A stretch of DNA of 64,000 nt from Platanthera guangdongensis. Its lineage: Eukaryota > Streptophyta > Magnoliopsida > Asparagales > Orchidaceae. Every line of letters begins with the position of its first letter. The first letter of the stretch is position 1. The position numbers and the translations under genes were made by a program. Under the pieces are notes generated by a model. It made no database searches and was not told the origin of the DNA. It worked only from the letters and a program-made list of their open reading frames with translations. The stretch lies in contig CM077150.1 of the NCBI GenBank assembly GCA_039583875.1, positions 185,694,375-185,758,374 of the forward strand. The letters run 5' to 3'. Positions 1 to 9,573 of the stretch are shown here, piece by piece.

Positions 1-2705
1 GTTCATATAAGTAGAAAATTGTCCAAGAGAATTAAATTCTACAATTTCAAAAGTGAACTTCTATCATCTTTAGTTTACTAATCCTGTGAATGTTGCTTTT
101 CGTGTCTCTTAAGCTTCTCTTATTGTCTCTTTTGATAACTGTATGGCTTGGGGAAGTACTTTGGTGGTCTAGGTGGAGCCTTGAGGTTGTTTCTACCATA
201 TTCTCTATCATAGATTCTTTTCTTGCTAAGTGACTTCTCATACAACTCCCATTCCTGAGGGCTATAGTGAAGGTTACTGTATTCATTAAAATCAATCACT
301 AACTTCAAAGTTTCCAAAATAAGGGACTTGGAGGTAGGGCTCCAAACTTAAGTATATTCTTGAGTTCTCTTCCCTTGAGCTTCTGGATGTGGAGTTGATC
401 TACTAGCAAAGGCTCCATCACCATACTTTCTTCTCTTGGCTTTTTGATCTTCTGGAGGATGAGGAGGCAGTCATGTTTGCTCAGATTCCCATACCTGTTC
501 ATAGACATCGGGAGGAGGTCCTTCATAGTAATCTGGAGGAGGTCCTTCATAGTGTGCTGGAGGAGGTCCTTCAAAATACTCTGGAGGATGAGAGAACGTA
601 GGCCTGTTGACATCTAGATTTGCAGGAGGAGGTGAATTGGGATCCATAGCAAGTTCAGGGAACAACTGATTGTGCATTCATACAGAGGTATCATAAGTGT
701 ATAACTTAGTACTCTTGATTTCCTTTAGAATAGATGTCTGAATTTCTTTTAATTGATCTTCTCACTGACTTTTCATAGTTGCAGCTTGTTTTTCTAGCAG
801 TTCGTACACTTTATCCTCCCCCTTTCTGACTTCTAGGGAGAGGGTGCTGATTACATCTTCTTTAAATTTACCAACTTCTTCACAAGTTTTAAAGTTTCTT
901 TCATCACCTCTTTTGTCCAGGAGAATTGATTATTGGAAAGGGTAATAGATTGCTCTATAACTGTACCAATGCTAGTAATAGTATGGTCAACGGCTTTCCC
1001 ACCAATTTGCAGAAGCTTTTTAAATTCATCTGTATTGTCTTAGATTTCAACAAATCCTCGACTCATTTCTTTTTCTAAAGCTGTTACTTTATCAGTGCCA
1101 CTTTCAGAGAATCATCAAAGTACTTTCTCTATTTTGCAAGCATTGCTTCAATTTTGTGTAGAATTGAACCTTCAGGGAAGATTACTTTTTGAGGAGATGG
1201 AAGAGGTTGAGCAAGAAAAGTCCATGTAAGTATTTCTTCAATCACAACAGTAGAGGTAGAGGCTTTTATTCTGTTCACTGTGCTGATTTCATATTCATTA
1301 ATTATGGGCAGGAGAGTTGGAATCTGGAAATGAAGACTTGGTTGTCTTTGTTCAATAGCTTCAACTGGAATGTCTTCATCTGAGTCATGGATTGAGACTA
1401 CATCGTCATCATGCATATCTACAGCAGGAGACTTATCAGTTTCATGTACTGGAGATTGATCAGCTGGGGGAGAGGATTCTTGAGGTTCTAGAGACTGTGC
1501 AGGAGCTGGAGATTTTTCTGGTTGTGCTAGAGACTTAGGATAAGTTGTTGTAGAAGGAGGATGATCTTCAGGAATATGAAAAGGAGCTTCTTTGGATGTA
1601 AGTTCCTCTATCATCTTGTTTATATCCTCTTCAGTAGAAAGAATCTCAGCTTGAGTCTGGGCATCTATCAGATTACATACTCTGGAAGTTCTTCAACAGC
1701 AGTAGGAAAGTTTGAGTTTGAATGCAGCAAGGAGGAAGAAGCAGCAGCAGCAGTAACAGAGGTAGTTGGTATATCTGAAGCAGCAGAAAGAATTTCTTCT
1801 GAAACTAAATTTGCAGCAGCAGGAGGAGTTATTTGAGGAGGAAATTTTGTGGTAGCAGCTGGAACATCTTGAGGAGGTATGGCTGAAATAGCTGGAGCTG
1901 GAGGAACTGAGGAAGATGGTGCAGGCTCCCCCTCAATAACTGAATCAGTTATTTGATGTGAAGGGGGAGATGGGGTCCTCTCTACATCTATTATAACCTT
2001 TGGAGATTTGTTAGATTTCTATAACTTGACTTCCCATCTTTGGATGGAATGTATAGACACCTTTTTCATGTGATGGAGGGTAGTGCCCTTTTTCATAGGA
2101 AAAGCAGTAGGAATCATCTGATTTAGATACAGAGAGATAATTCTTCCATAGTTGGGGCTCTTAATGTTGCCCTTAATCTTTTCAAATAGCATCATTCACC
2201 ATTGGATTTTCTTTCTACATATAACAGAAGTCATTAGATCAAAGAACTCTGGAGTAATATAACTGATTGAACTTGTTTTACACAGAAGGACTTTTCCTAA
2301 GATGTCAGCCAATAGTTTACTTTCTGTATTCATATATTGCCTTCTGATGGTGTTAGAAGACTGAGGAATACCACAAAAACTATATACTCTCTCATATTCA
2401 GAGCCTATTAAATCATATTCCATGTCAATAATGGGCAGTTGCAGAAATTGAGAAATAGACAGAGCAGACATCTTTACCTTAACATTCTGAACCTTAGACT
2501 TAATGATTTTCCCATTCCTCTTAATCTTGACATTCTGGAAGAATTCATCTACTTCAGAATTGAAAATTCTGCAAGGATGTTCAAGAATAAATGACAAACC
2601 GACTGTGTCTATCAGAAGAAGAACATTTTGGAAATCGTCTTATATCCTTGTAATCCCAAAAGAACAAAGTTCACTCCCAATACCTAACTTTGAGGATGAA
2701 GCCAT
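1..2705 (-). pseudogene. Env-like ORF downstream of pol in A, decayed
   Basis: Probable start is the ATG at 2705 (MASSSKLGIG); the frame hits TAA after about 20 codons, then reopens as residues ending at 2196. That part resembles the plant transposon-protein domain seen in env-like ORFs (KVKMSALSISQFLQLPIIDM, then a conserved YGRIISLYL stretch near 2120-2150). The middle (about 1990-1129) is rich in Pro, Ser, Ala and Glu, with blocks of KSPA type. The region around 680-1128 looks helical but has many stops. The 471-677 segment encodes a Pro-rich repeat (YEGPPP units). The last recognisable piece ends at 120. Role in the family is unknown; it is called env-like from position only. The left end may leave the window. 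Confidence 0.6.
503..590 (-). repeat. Short tandem repeat encoding YEGPPP units
   Basis: Repeats of about 27-33 bp sharing ggaggaggtccttcata (plus strand) encode successive FEGPPP, YEGPPP, YEGPPP units in the env-like ORF of A. The units differ by a few bases, so the array is not very recent. Confidence 0.7.
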
Positions 2706-2973
2706 TGTTGAAGAGAGATCGATCTTTGCTGGTCGGCGAATGAGGAAAGTGACTTGTGGCAGACGACGGAGACAGGGGAAGACGAAGCGGATTTTCTCGA
2801 GAAGGGTTTTGAAATCGAGACTAACAATCTCTTGGACTTATTTCTATTTATATTTACCGCTAATTTGATGATTTAACATATAAATAAACATTAAAAATAC
2901 CTGGAAGAGGCGGCTAAGTGCCTGAGTGCATATATGAAAATTTGACCTTGAAGAAGAAAATGATGCCACATTT

Positions 2974-3189
2974 CTTGAGAGGAATCATTGTTCTCGAGAA
3001 GAGATCCAGAAGCACTCGAGTATAAGAAGCCTTTGTCTCGAGTAGAAATTAGCCTTGTTCTCGAGTAGAGATATCCTGTTCTCGAGTAAAACATTTCTTC
3101 TTGAGAAATAATCTTTTTGTACTCGAGAAAGAGTTTTGCTGTTCTCGAGAGGAACTTTGTTGTTCTCGAGTAGAATACTTGTACTCGAG
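2974..3189. repeat. Tandem array of ctcgag units with 21-22 bp period
   Basis: Nine exact ctcgag hexamers start at 2993, 3015, 3037, 3060, 3081, 3122, 3144, 3165 and 3184. Degenerate cttgag units at 2974 and 3103 fill the gap and extend the phase. Flanks vary (ttctcgagaa, actcgagtat), so only the palindromic core and spacing are kept. Confidence 0.8.
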
Positions 3190-3240
3190 AAATGAAGTCC
3201 AGAATCTGAAATTTTATGATTTTTGAAGTAAAATCAGATC

Positions 3241-3245
3241 TTCCC
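3241..3245. repeat. Left TSD of element B
   Basis: TTCCC next to the left LTR of B; the partner at 32789-32793 is TGCCC, a 4 of 5 match. The mismatch fits the old age of B. Confidence 0.55.
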
Positions 3246-3674
3246 TGTGCGAACAGAAAATAACAAACCGGAAAAATGGAGTAATGTAAATTTTATTATC
3301 CAAAAAAGGAATCAATTATAATGGTATATACTCCCTTTTATAGAATGGAGGAGATGAGAGAAATTACAATTAAGCAATGTGGGACTAAAAATTTACAAGT
3401 ATATGCAGCTTTACAAAAAGACAAACCGGACAGGTCGTGCGGTTAGACAAACCGGGTAATCGCCCGACAACAACAGGAGGAGAGAATAAGCGCCACAGAG
3501 AACAAGCCGCCATAGGAGACCGCTAGACCGCCCGGTCTCCAAGTCGTCTGAGACAAGCCTCCAGACCGCTGGAACACCAAACAGTAACAGCCCAGCAGAC
3601 ATGCCGGCTATATAAACCGCCAGACCTCCCGGTCTCCGAATAGCCACAAACCGCCCGGCCTCCATACTTCAACA
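3246..3674 (-). repeat. 3' LTR of B
   Basis: 429 bp, pairing with 32360-32788. On the minus strand it begins TGTTGAAGTATGGAGGCC and ends GTTCGCACA. It retains a TATAAAAG box on the minus strand at 3335-3342. Confidence 0.9.
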
Positions 3675-3683
3675 CTCCCCCTC
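3675..3683 (-). promoter_or_regulatory. Polypurine tract of B
   Basis: GAGGGGGAG on the minus strand, directly before the 3' LTR. It overlaps the last codons of RNase H, as in D. Plus-strand DNA synthesis starts here. Confidence 0.85.
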
Positions 3684-4567
3684 AAGCTGGAGCATAGATA
3701 TCAATCATGCCCAGCTTGTCGCAAATGTGGAAAAAGAAAGCTGACACTGGCTTAGTGAAGACATCCGCCAACTCGTTATCGGAAGTGATGAACGTAGTAC
3801 AAATCTGTTTCTTCAAGAGCTCTTCCCAAATAAAATGACACTCGACTTCTATGTGTTTTGTTCTCTCATGAAAGACCGGATTTTTGGAGATATATATCGC
3901 AGCCTTGTTGTCACAGAACATAGGAAGAGGATAGTTGCAGACCTCTCCTAAGTCAAGTATGAGAGCCCGTAACCATTTCAACTCATACGTGGTCGACGCC
4001 ATACTGTGATGTTCCGCTTCTGTACTAGACCTGGAGACCACAGACTATTTTTTGCTCTTCCAACTCACAACATTGCCTCCAACAAATGTGCAGAAACCTT
4101 ATGTTGACTTGTGATTACCTTTGTCATCAGCATAGCTCGAATATGAGTGCACTTCAACCCTTAAGTGACCATTTTTCTGAAAAAGGAGACCTTTCCCAGG
4201 TGTTGCTTTAATATACTCCAATATCCTCAGGACAGATTGTAGATGACACTCCCTAGGAGCTTGCATGAACTGGTTCACCTTTCCAATAGCATAGGAGTTG
4301 TGGGGTCTGGTTACCGTGAGATAAATGAGTTTGCCAACCAGACGTCGGTACCTCATAAGATCGGATAGAAGAGGAGAGTCATCTGTCCAAGTTTTGTCTT
4401 CTCCAGCAGCCATGGGACAATGGGCAGGTTTAGCACCAGTCAATCCTGCTTCCTTTAGAAGATCAAGAGCATACTTCTGTTGGGAAAGGACCATGGAGTT
4501 AGGCTTCCTAGAGATTTCAATCCCCAAAAAGTATTTCGGGGAGCCCATATCCTTTGTGACCAGGTGT
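3682..4567 (-). pseudogene. B reverse transcriptase C-terminus and RNase H
   Basis: The upstream part (4562-4099) matches the copia RT tail (YFLGIEIS, YRRLVGKLIYLTVTRP, FMQAPRECH). The downstream part (4041-3682) is RNase H (SRSSTEAEHHSMAS, MFCDNKAAI, HERTKHIEV, ADVFTKPVS), ending at a stop just before the polypurine tract. A stop after GNHKST splits the two. The sequence is cut at 4568 by C, and the frame continues at 13484. The D element carries a close relative without this break. Confidence 0.85.
4563..4567. repeat. Left TSD of element C (ggtgt)
   Basis: Exact match to 13484-13488; the flanks rejoin to the sequence seen uninterrupted in D. Confidence 0.9.
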
Positions 4568-6095
4568 TGAAAGTCCACTTAGTGTCAACTACCTTCACCT
4601 ATGGGGGGGAATAGGTGTCTTGCAGCGTTTTTGCGGAATTGAAGTCGTACCTGCACAAGAAAATAAAATAACACAGCACAGAAAGGACACAAGCAAATTA
4701 TAGTGGTTCCCTGATTTGGGTACATCCACTTTCCCCCTTCGACCTATCTCCCAACCAGGGACGACTCGGTCACTTCACCAACAGGATTGAAATTCAATCC
4801 TTGCACTAACGGAAGGAACCCTTCCACACGTAGGAGTCACCACTCCCACAACACGGGTTGCACCCAACCCTTACAACTAGGGACCAATCGGTCCGTTACA
4901 AAGAAATTGAAAATAGATTGTATAAGAAATACAAACAACTTATGGAGACTAGGGTGTCCCTCTTCGTTCGATGACGTGTTCTTGAAGTCAACGAAGAGTC
5001 CACAACCCTAGATCTCACTTGAAGAAAATCTCCCCGAAACCGGCGGCGGCAAGAAGGGCGGCGGCTTGGTTCTCGGGATCGGCGGCGACAACGGTGTGCT
5101 GCGGCTGTTCTTTGGAGATTCAATCTTCGTAGCAAAGCTAGCAAGGTCTTCGAACGGTCACACTAGGATCGATCGTCTCGATCGATTCGGAAGGGGAAGG
5201 TTTTCCTGATCAACGAATCAAGAGACAAAGGATCTATGGTTAGACGCGTGATACGCTGTGCTTGGCTGAGCTTCTGTCGCCGGGAGATCTGGAAGAAACC
5301 ACGATCAAAAGACGACGATCAACAGGCATGTGCGGCGACGACGGCGGAGCAGGTTTCACGATCTAGGTCACGTCAGCGGCTCGGCTTTCGTTTTTCTGTC
5401 TTCTTCTCACTGTTCAAAAATACCAATGTATTTATACATTAGGTCTTCAAGATGACCGTTGTGGGTCCCACCAGAAGAAACCCTAAAACCGGTTCAAAAC
5501 AGCGCCTTAACATTTGATCCGGTCCAGCGTGCTTCAGAAATTCGCCTAAGGCAAAATCGGCGAGAATCGAAGGTGATTCTCGTCGAATCGGCGAGAATCG
5601 AAGGTGATTCTCGTCGAATCGGCGAGAATCAGCCAGTGATTCTCGACGATTTTGACTTAGCGACAGATTTGCACGCTCTGATTTAGCCGAATAGAGACGG
5701 CGAGAATCAGCCAGTGATTCTCGACGATTCGGCGAGAATCACTAGTGATACTCGTCGATTATTACTTAGACGATTTTTCGTCTTTCCACCCATGAGCTGC
5801 TCTTTGACCCATCCTTGCTCCTTGTCTGCTCTTGCATTATCACAGCCCTGTACTTGAAAATAAGTACACTCCAATAGAGAGAGTACATGTAGGCCAACAC
5901 ACTGATCTGCTCAACGAGGGATTACGTCGCGCAGACCCGTGTATATTGACCTACTGCACCCTGACATTGGTGTGTACTTAGCGTGGAATAACTGTAAGCA
6001 TAACTTAAAAGATTTCATCAAATATATTGTCTATTTACCTTAGCTTGTTTAGGGGCTTCTTCAAATCAGGTACGTTGTGGATACAATACCCAAAA
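4568..6095 (-). repeat. 3' LTR of C
   Basis: Pairs with 11955-13483. Plus-strand start is tgaaagtccac and end is acaatacccaaaa. The terminal TG (minus strand) has become TT here, while the 5' LTR keeps it. It contains a 7-G run at 4603-4609, a palindrome block at 5550-5765 and a minus-strand TATAAATA at 5429-5436. Confidence 0.93.
5550..5765. repeat. Palindrome array in the C 3' LTR
   Basis: Repeated cggcgagaatc units alternate with their reverse complement gattctcg(t/a)cg at least six times, giving many overlapping inverted repeats. The same block is at about 12940-13150 in the other LTR and, in altered form, in both LTRs of G. Confidence 0.8.
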
Positions 6096-6398
6096 ATCTC
6101 CCCCTATTTGAAGAAGACTAAACCCTACAAGCTAAGGTGAATAGAGCGTATGGGAATGAAAATCATAAACTTAAAATTGAGTTGAGAGAGATATTCATTA
6201 CCAATACCAATTTCTTGAGAGCAAACTTGGAGCCACCTTAGCCTTAGCCGAGAGGGTAATCTCCCACTTTTCGGCTTCTACAAATCTGGGTCTGTTGCAT
6301 TTGACCCCTTCTCCCCCTCAGTTCTTGCACCAGTGCTCACACTTGAGTTCCTGGCAGAGGCTCCCCCTAGATGCACGAGCCTGGAGCTTCTGTAGTCT
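6096..6398 (-). promoter_or_regulatory. Pol-to-LTR spacer of C with three polypurine tracts
   Basis: AGGGGGAG occurs on the minus strand at 6098-6105, 6311-6318 and 6361-6368. The first, beside the LTR, is the likely functional tract. Multiplied polypurine tracts between pol and the 3' LTR are a described Sirevirus trait. No ORF seen. Confidence 0.7.
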
Positions 6399-6974
6399 TC
6401 ATTCCTCATAGTTTAGCATCCCCAATTCAGTTTTGAAAAGATTGAACTTGGCTTCGTCTAAGGGCTTTGTGAAAATATCTGCAATCTGCTTGTCCGTGGG
6501 GACATAACCGAGAGAGATGTCCTTGTTCTCCACGTGCTCCCGAATGAAGTGGTAGCACACTTCAATATACTTCGTTCTGATGTGCGATACTGGATTGTTG
6601 GCAATTACAATTACACTGGAGGAGTCGCAGTACATTGGTACTTCCTTGAACTGAAGGGCGTAGTCGGCTAACTGGTTTCTGATCCATAGGAGTTGTGCGC
6701 AACAGCTGCCTGCCGAGATGTACTCAGACTCTGCTGTGGAGGTTTCTACACAATTCTGCTTCTTGCTGTTCCATGAGATAAGCCTTCTTCCGAGGAATTG
6801 ACACGTCCCGGAAGTGCTTTTCTTGTCATCCCTACTCCCTGCAAAATCAGCATCTAAAAAACCTATTAGCTCGACATCATTGTTTCTCGGGTACCACAAG
6901 CCAAGATTGGGAGTACCTTTAAGGTATCTTAGAATTCGCTTTGCAGCGACATAGTGAGATTCCTTAGTGGTCAC
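6399..6974 (-). pseudogene. RNase H domain of C
   Basis: Copia RNase H that degrades RNA in RNA:DNA hybrids. Visible motifs: AAKRILRYLKGTPN, DADFAGSRDDKKST, GRRLISWNSKKQNC, STAESEYISAGSCCAQ, YCDSSSVIVIANNP and ADIFTKPLDEAKFN. It is the same frame as RT but separated by a TGA near 6990, where A has Cys. The end matches other family members (LGMLN) and lies about 300 bp before the LTR. Confidence 0.85.
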
Positions 6975-6992
6975 CTGATATCTGGCATAGAC

Positions 6993-8459
6993 TCATGTGG
7001 AGAACATGATATCCGGTCTACTGGTAGTAAGGTAGAGCAGGGATCCAATGATGCTTCTGTATTTGGTTTCATCGAAAGGTTTACCTTTCTCATCCTTATC
7101 CAGAGACATAGTGGATCCCATTGGAGTCCTCATAGAGGTTGCGTTCTCCATACCGAATTTCTTGAGGAGTTCATTTGTGAACTTCGTCTGAGAGATGAAG
7201 ATTCCATCCTCAGACTGTTTCACTTGAAGTCCCAAGAAATACTTTAGCTCTCCCATACTGCTCATTTCAAACTTTCCTTGCATAAGTTTAGAAAACTTTT
7301 TGCAAAGATTGTTGTCCATTGAGCCGAATATAATGTCATCGACATAGATTTGCACCAGCAAAATCTTGCCTTTGACTTCCCTGAGAAACAATGTCTTATC
7401 TATTTTACCTCTAGAGAACTTGTTCTCAAGAAGAAAACTAGATAAAGTCTCATACCAAGCTCGTGGAGCTTGTTTTAAACCATATAGAGCTTTATTAAGA
7501 AAATATACATGATTGGGATAAGTAGGATTGACAAAACCTGGGGGTTGAGCGACGTATACTTCCTCTTTCAGGTCTCCGTTCAAGAATGCTGATTTCACAT
7601 CCATTTGATAGACTGTGTATCCTTTGTGCGAAGCATATGCCAGGAACAATCTGATTGCCTCGAGCCTTGCCACCGGTGCAAAGGTCTGGTCGAAGTCAAT
7701 CCCCTCCTCCTGTCTGTAACCTTGAGCCACCAGCCTGGCCTTGTTCTTTATGATGACACCATGTTCATCCAGTTTGTTTCTGAAGATCCACTTGGTGCCA
7801 ATCATATTCTGCTTTTGTGGTCTGGGAACCAGCGTCCAAACGTTGCATCGTTCGAATTGATGTAGTTCATCTTGTATGGCCAAAATCCATGCCGCATCTT
7901 TGTTCGCCTCGTCGAACTTCTTTGGCTCAACCTGTGACAGGAAGATAAGATTCAAAATCTCATTAATAGTACCTCTTCGAGTTCTGACACCGTCACGAGG
8001 ATCTCCGATGATCTGATCTCTAGGAAGATCCCTCACGTGACGGAGCTCTAGAAGTCTGGCATCTGGAGCTTCGACTACTTCTTGGGCTTCTCCTTCTTCT
8101 AAGAGATTTGCTCCATTTTGATCTTCAACATTCCCAGTTGACGTTGAGGTGGAAACTTTGACGTACTTAGGAGTTTCATCTTTAGCGGTCTCATCGAGAC
8201 TCAGCTGTTCAAGTCGTGCACCTGCATCTTCAAGAATACCGCTGGAAGAATTGCTGTTAAGCAAGCTTCCTTCATCAAATACAACATTAATTGATTCTTC
8301 TATCACTAGGGTTTTCTTATTGAAGACCCTATATGCCCGACTGTGGGTACTATAGCCGATGAATATGCCTTCGAAGCATTTTTCACCAAATTTAGTACGC
8401 GGGTACTTCCCATTATTCAGTACATAACATCTGCAACCAAAGATCCTCAAATAGGACAT
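6993..8459 (-). pseudogene. Integrase C-terminus and reverse transcriptase of C
   Basis: The first part is the integrase tail ([27 protein letters not shown]), then a variable acidic linker and copia [61 protein letters not shown] and the catalytic YVDDIIFGS. The 488-codon stretch is open and the catalytic Asp pair is intact. Breaks are at the integrase end (stop after NKSHRKTP) and before RNase H. Expressed, if ever, as part of the pol polyprotein. Confidence 0.88.
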
Positions 8460-8486
8460 GGTTGGTTTCCTGCCTTTCAGTATTTC

Positions 8487-9119
8487 TTAGGGCGTCTTAC
8501 GATGACTTTTGTTGATCAATGCCCGGTTTTGAACATGACAAGCCGTATTGACCGCCTCAGCCCAGAAGTATTCTGGGAGTGAAGCGTCATTCAACATTGT
8601 CGTGCAGGCTTCAATGAGTGTTCTATTTCTCCTCTCCGCGACTCCGTTTTGTTGAGGAGTGCGCGGGGAGGAAAACTCATGAAAGATACCAAGTTCTTCA
8701 CAGAACTCTGTCATAGCACCAGACTCGAACTCTGTTCCATGGTCACTTCTGATTTTGACCACTGAGCAGTTAAGTTCGTTCTGGATCTGCTTGACAAAGC
8801 TGGTGAAGATGTCAAACGTATCAGACTTGCATTTTAAAAAGAACACCCAGGTAAACCGAGAGTGATCATCTACAATCACGAGCGTATAAGACTTCCCTCC
8901 TAAGCTATGAACATGCATTGGACCAAACAAGTCCATGTGCAGAAGATAAAGACATCTGGAGGAGTCTTTGTCTGAGATGCCCTTAAAGGTAGCCCGAGTC
9001 TGTTTGCCCATCTGGCATGCAGGACAGGGACTATCTTTGATACACTTAATAATGTGAGCATCCCTCACTAAATCTTTGGAAAATAGCATATTAATTGTCT
9101 TGTAATTAATATGTGCCAA
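8487..9119 (-). pseudogene. Integrase core of C
   Basis: Contains the zinc-binding region (HINYKTINM to CPACQMGKQ) and the rve core. All three catalytic acids are visible: Asp in HMDLFGP, Asp in IRSDHGTEF and Glu in NGVAERRNRTLIE. A stop upstream (TGG to TGA in the Trp-His-Lys-Arg-Leu region near 9130) separates it from protease, and another after NKSHRKTP separates it from the tail. Confidence 0.87.
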
Positions 9120-9128
9120 TCTCTTGTG

Positions 9129-9560
9129 TCATTGTTCACAAAGAGATGCACTGCCTTTTGCTACTAGGCATACGGGGGTAGATGAATCTAAGCTAAGAAA
9201 ATCTAAGCAGAAGATATTTCTGCTCCTAATGTCTGATAATACCGTCTCAGAAGAGACACATGATATTATCAGGCATTTATCCTTGCAGAACTTAACGTCA
9301 TAACCTTTGTCACATAACTGACTTACACTGATCAGGTTATGGTTTAACCCTTCAACATAGGCCACGTCAGTGATAGAGATTATACTGTTGGAAATCATAC
9401 TGTAACCTCTGGTGACTCCTCGATCTGACCCCCCAAAGATGACTTTGGGTCCATTCTCGATTGGAGTGTAATCACGCAACAGGCTTCTTGTCCCAGTCAT
9501 ATGCCGGGAGCATCCACTGTCCAAGTACTATATTGGAGTTTTGGTGGCCTTTGGACATTC
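9129..9560 (-). pseudogene. Aspartic protease of C
   Basis: Active-site DSGCSRHMTG begins at 9524. The Trp before it is a stop (TAG), where G reads IWYLDSGC. The downstream flap-like region (VIFGGSDRGVTRGY) and ISVSQLCDKGYDVKF are standard for this copia group. It processes Gag-Pol. Pol lies +1 relative to gag, with a T-rich TTGCAG just upstream of its first conserved residues. Confidence 0.85.
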
Positions 9561-9573
9561 CTGCAAAACAAAA

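Larger units (their letters stand above)
2706..3245 (-). other. Spacer between pol and env-like ORF of A
   Basis: No ORF with recognisable family features. It holds the ctcgag array (2974-3189) and abuts the B insertion at 3246. In A this stretch lies directly downstream of the RNase H end that now sits at 32789; the pol reading frame would have closed within the first few tens of bases. Confidence 0.6.

Noticed and set aside
1561..1836. Plus-strand ORF over the A env-like region
   Set aside because: Shadow of the minus-strand Pro/Ser/Ala-rich frame; low-complexity composition.
2974..3189. Regular ctcgag repeats as a CRISPR-like array
   Set aside because: Repeat core is only 6 bases, spacing is 15-16 bases, and the setting is a plant retrotransposon; no cas genes.
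4787..5442. Arg-rich ORFs repeated in each C/G LTR copy (for example 12090-12829, 47904-48665, 52111-52859)
   Set aside because: Recur only through LTR copying and vary in frame and length among copies; GC-rich palindrome-containing LTR sequence.
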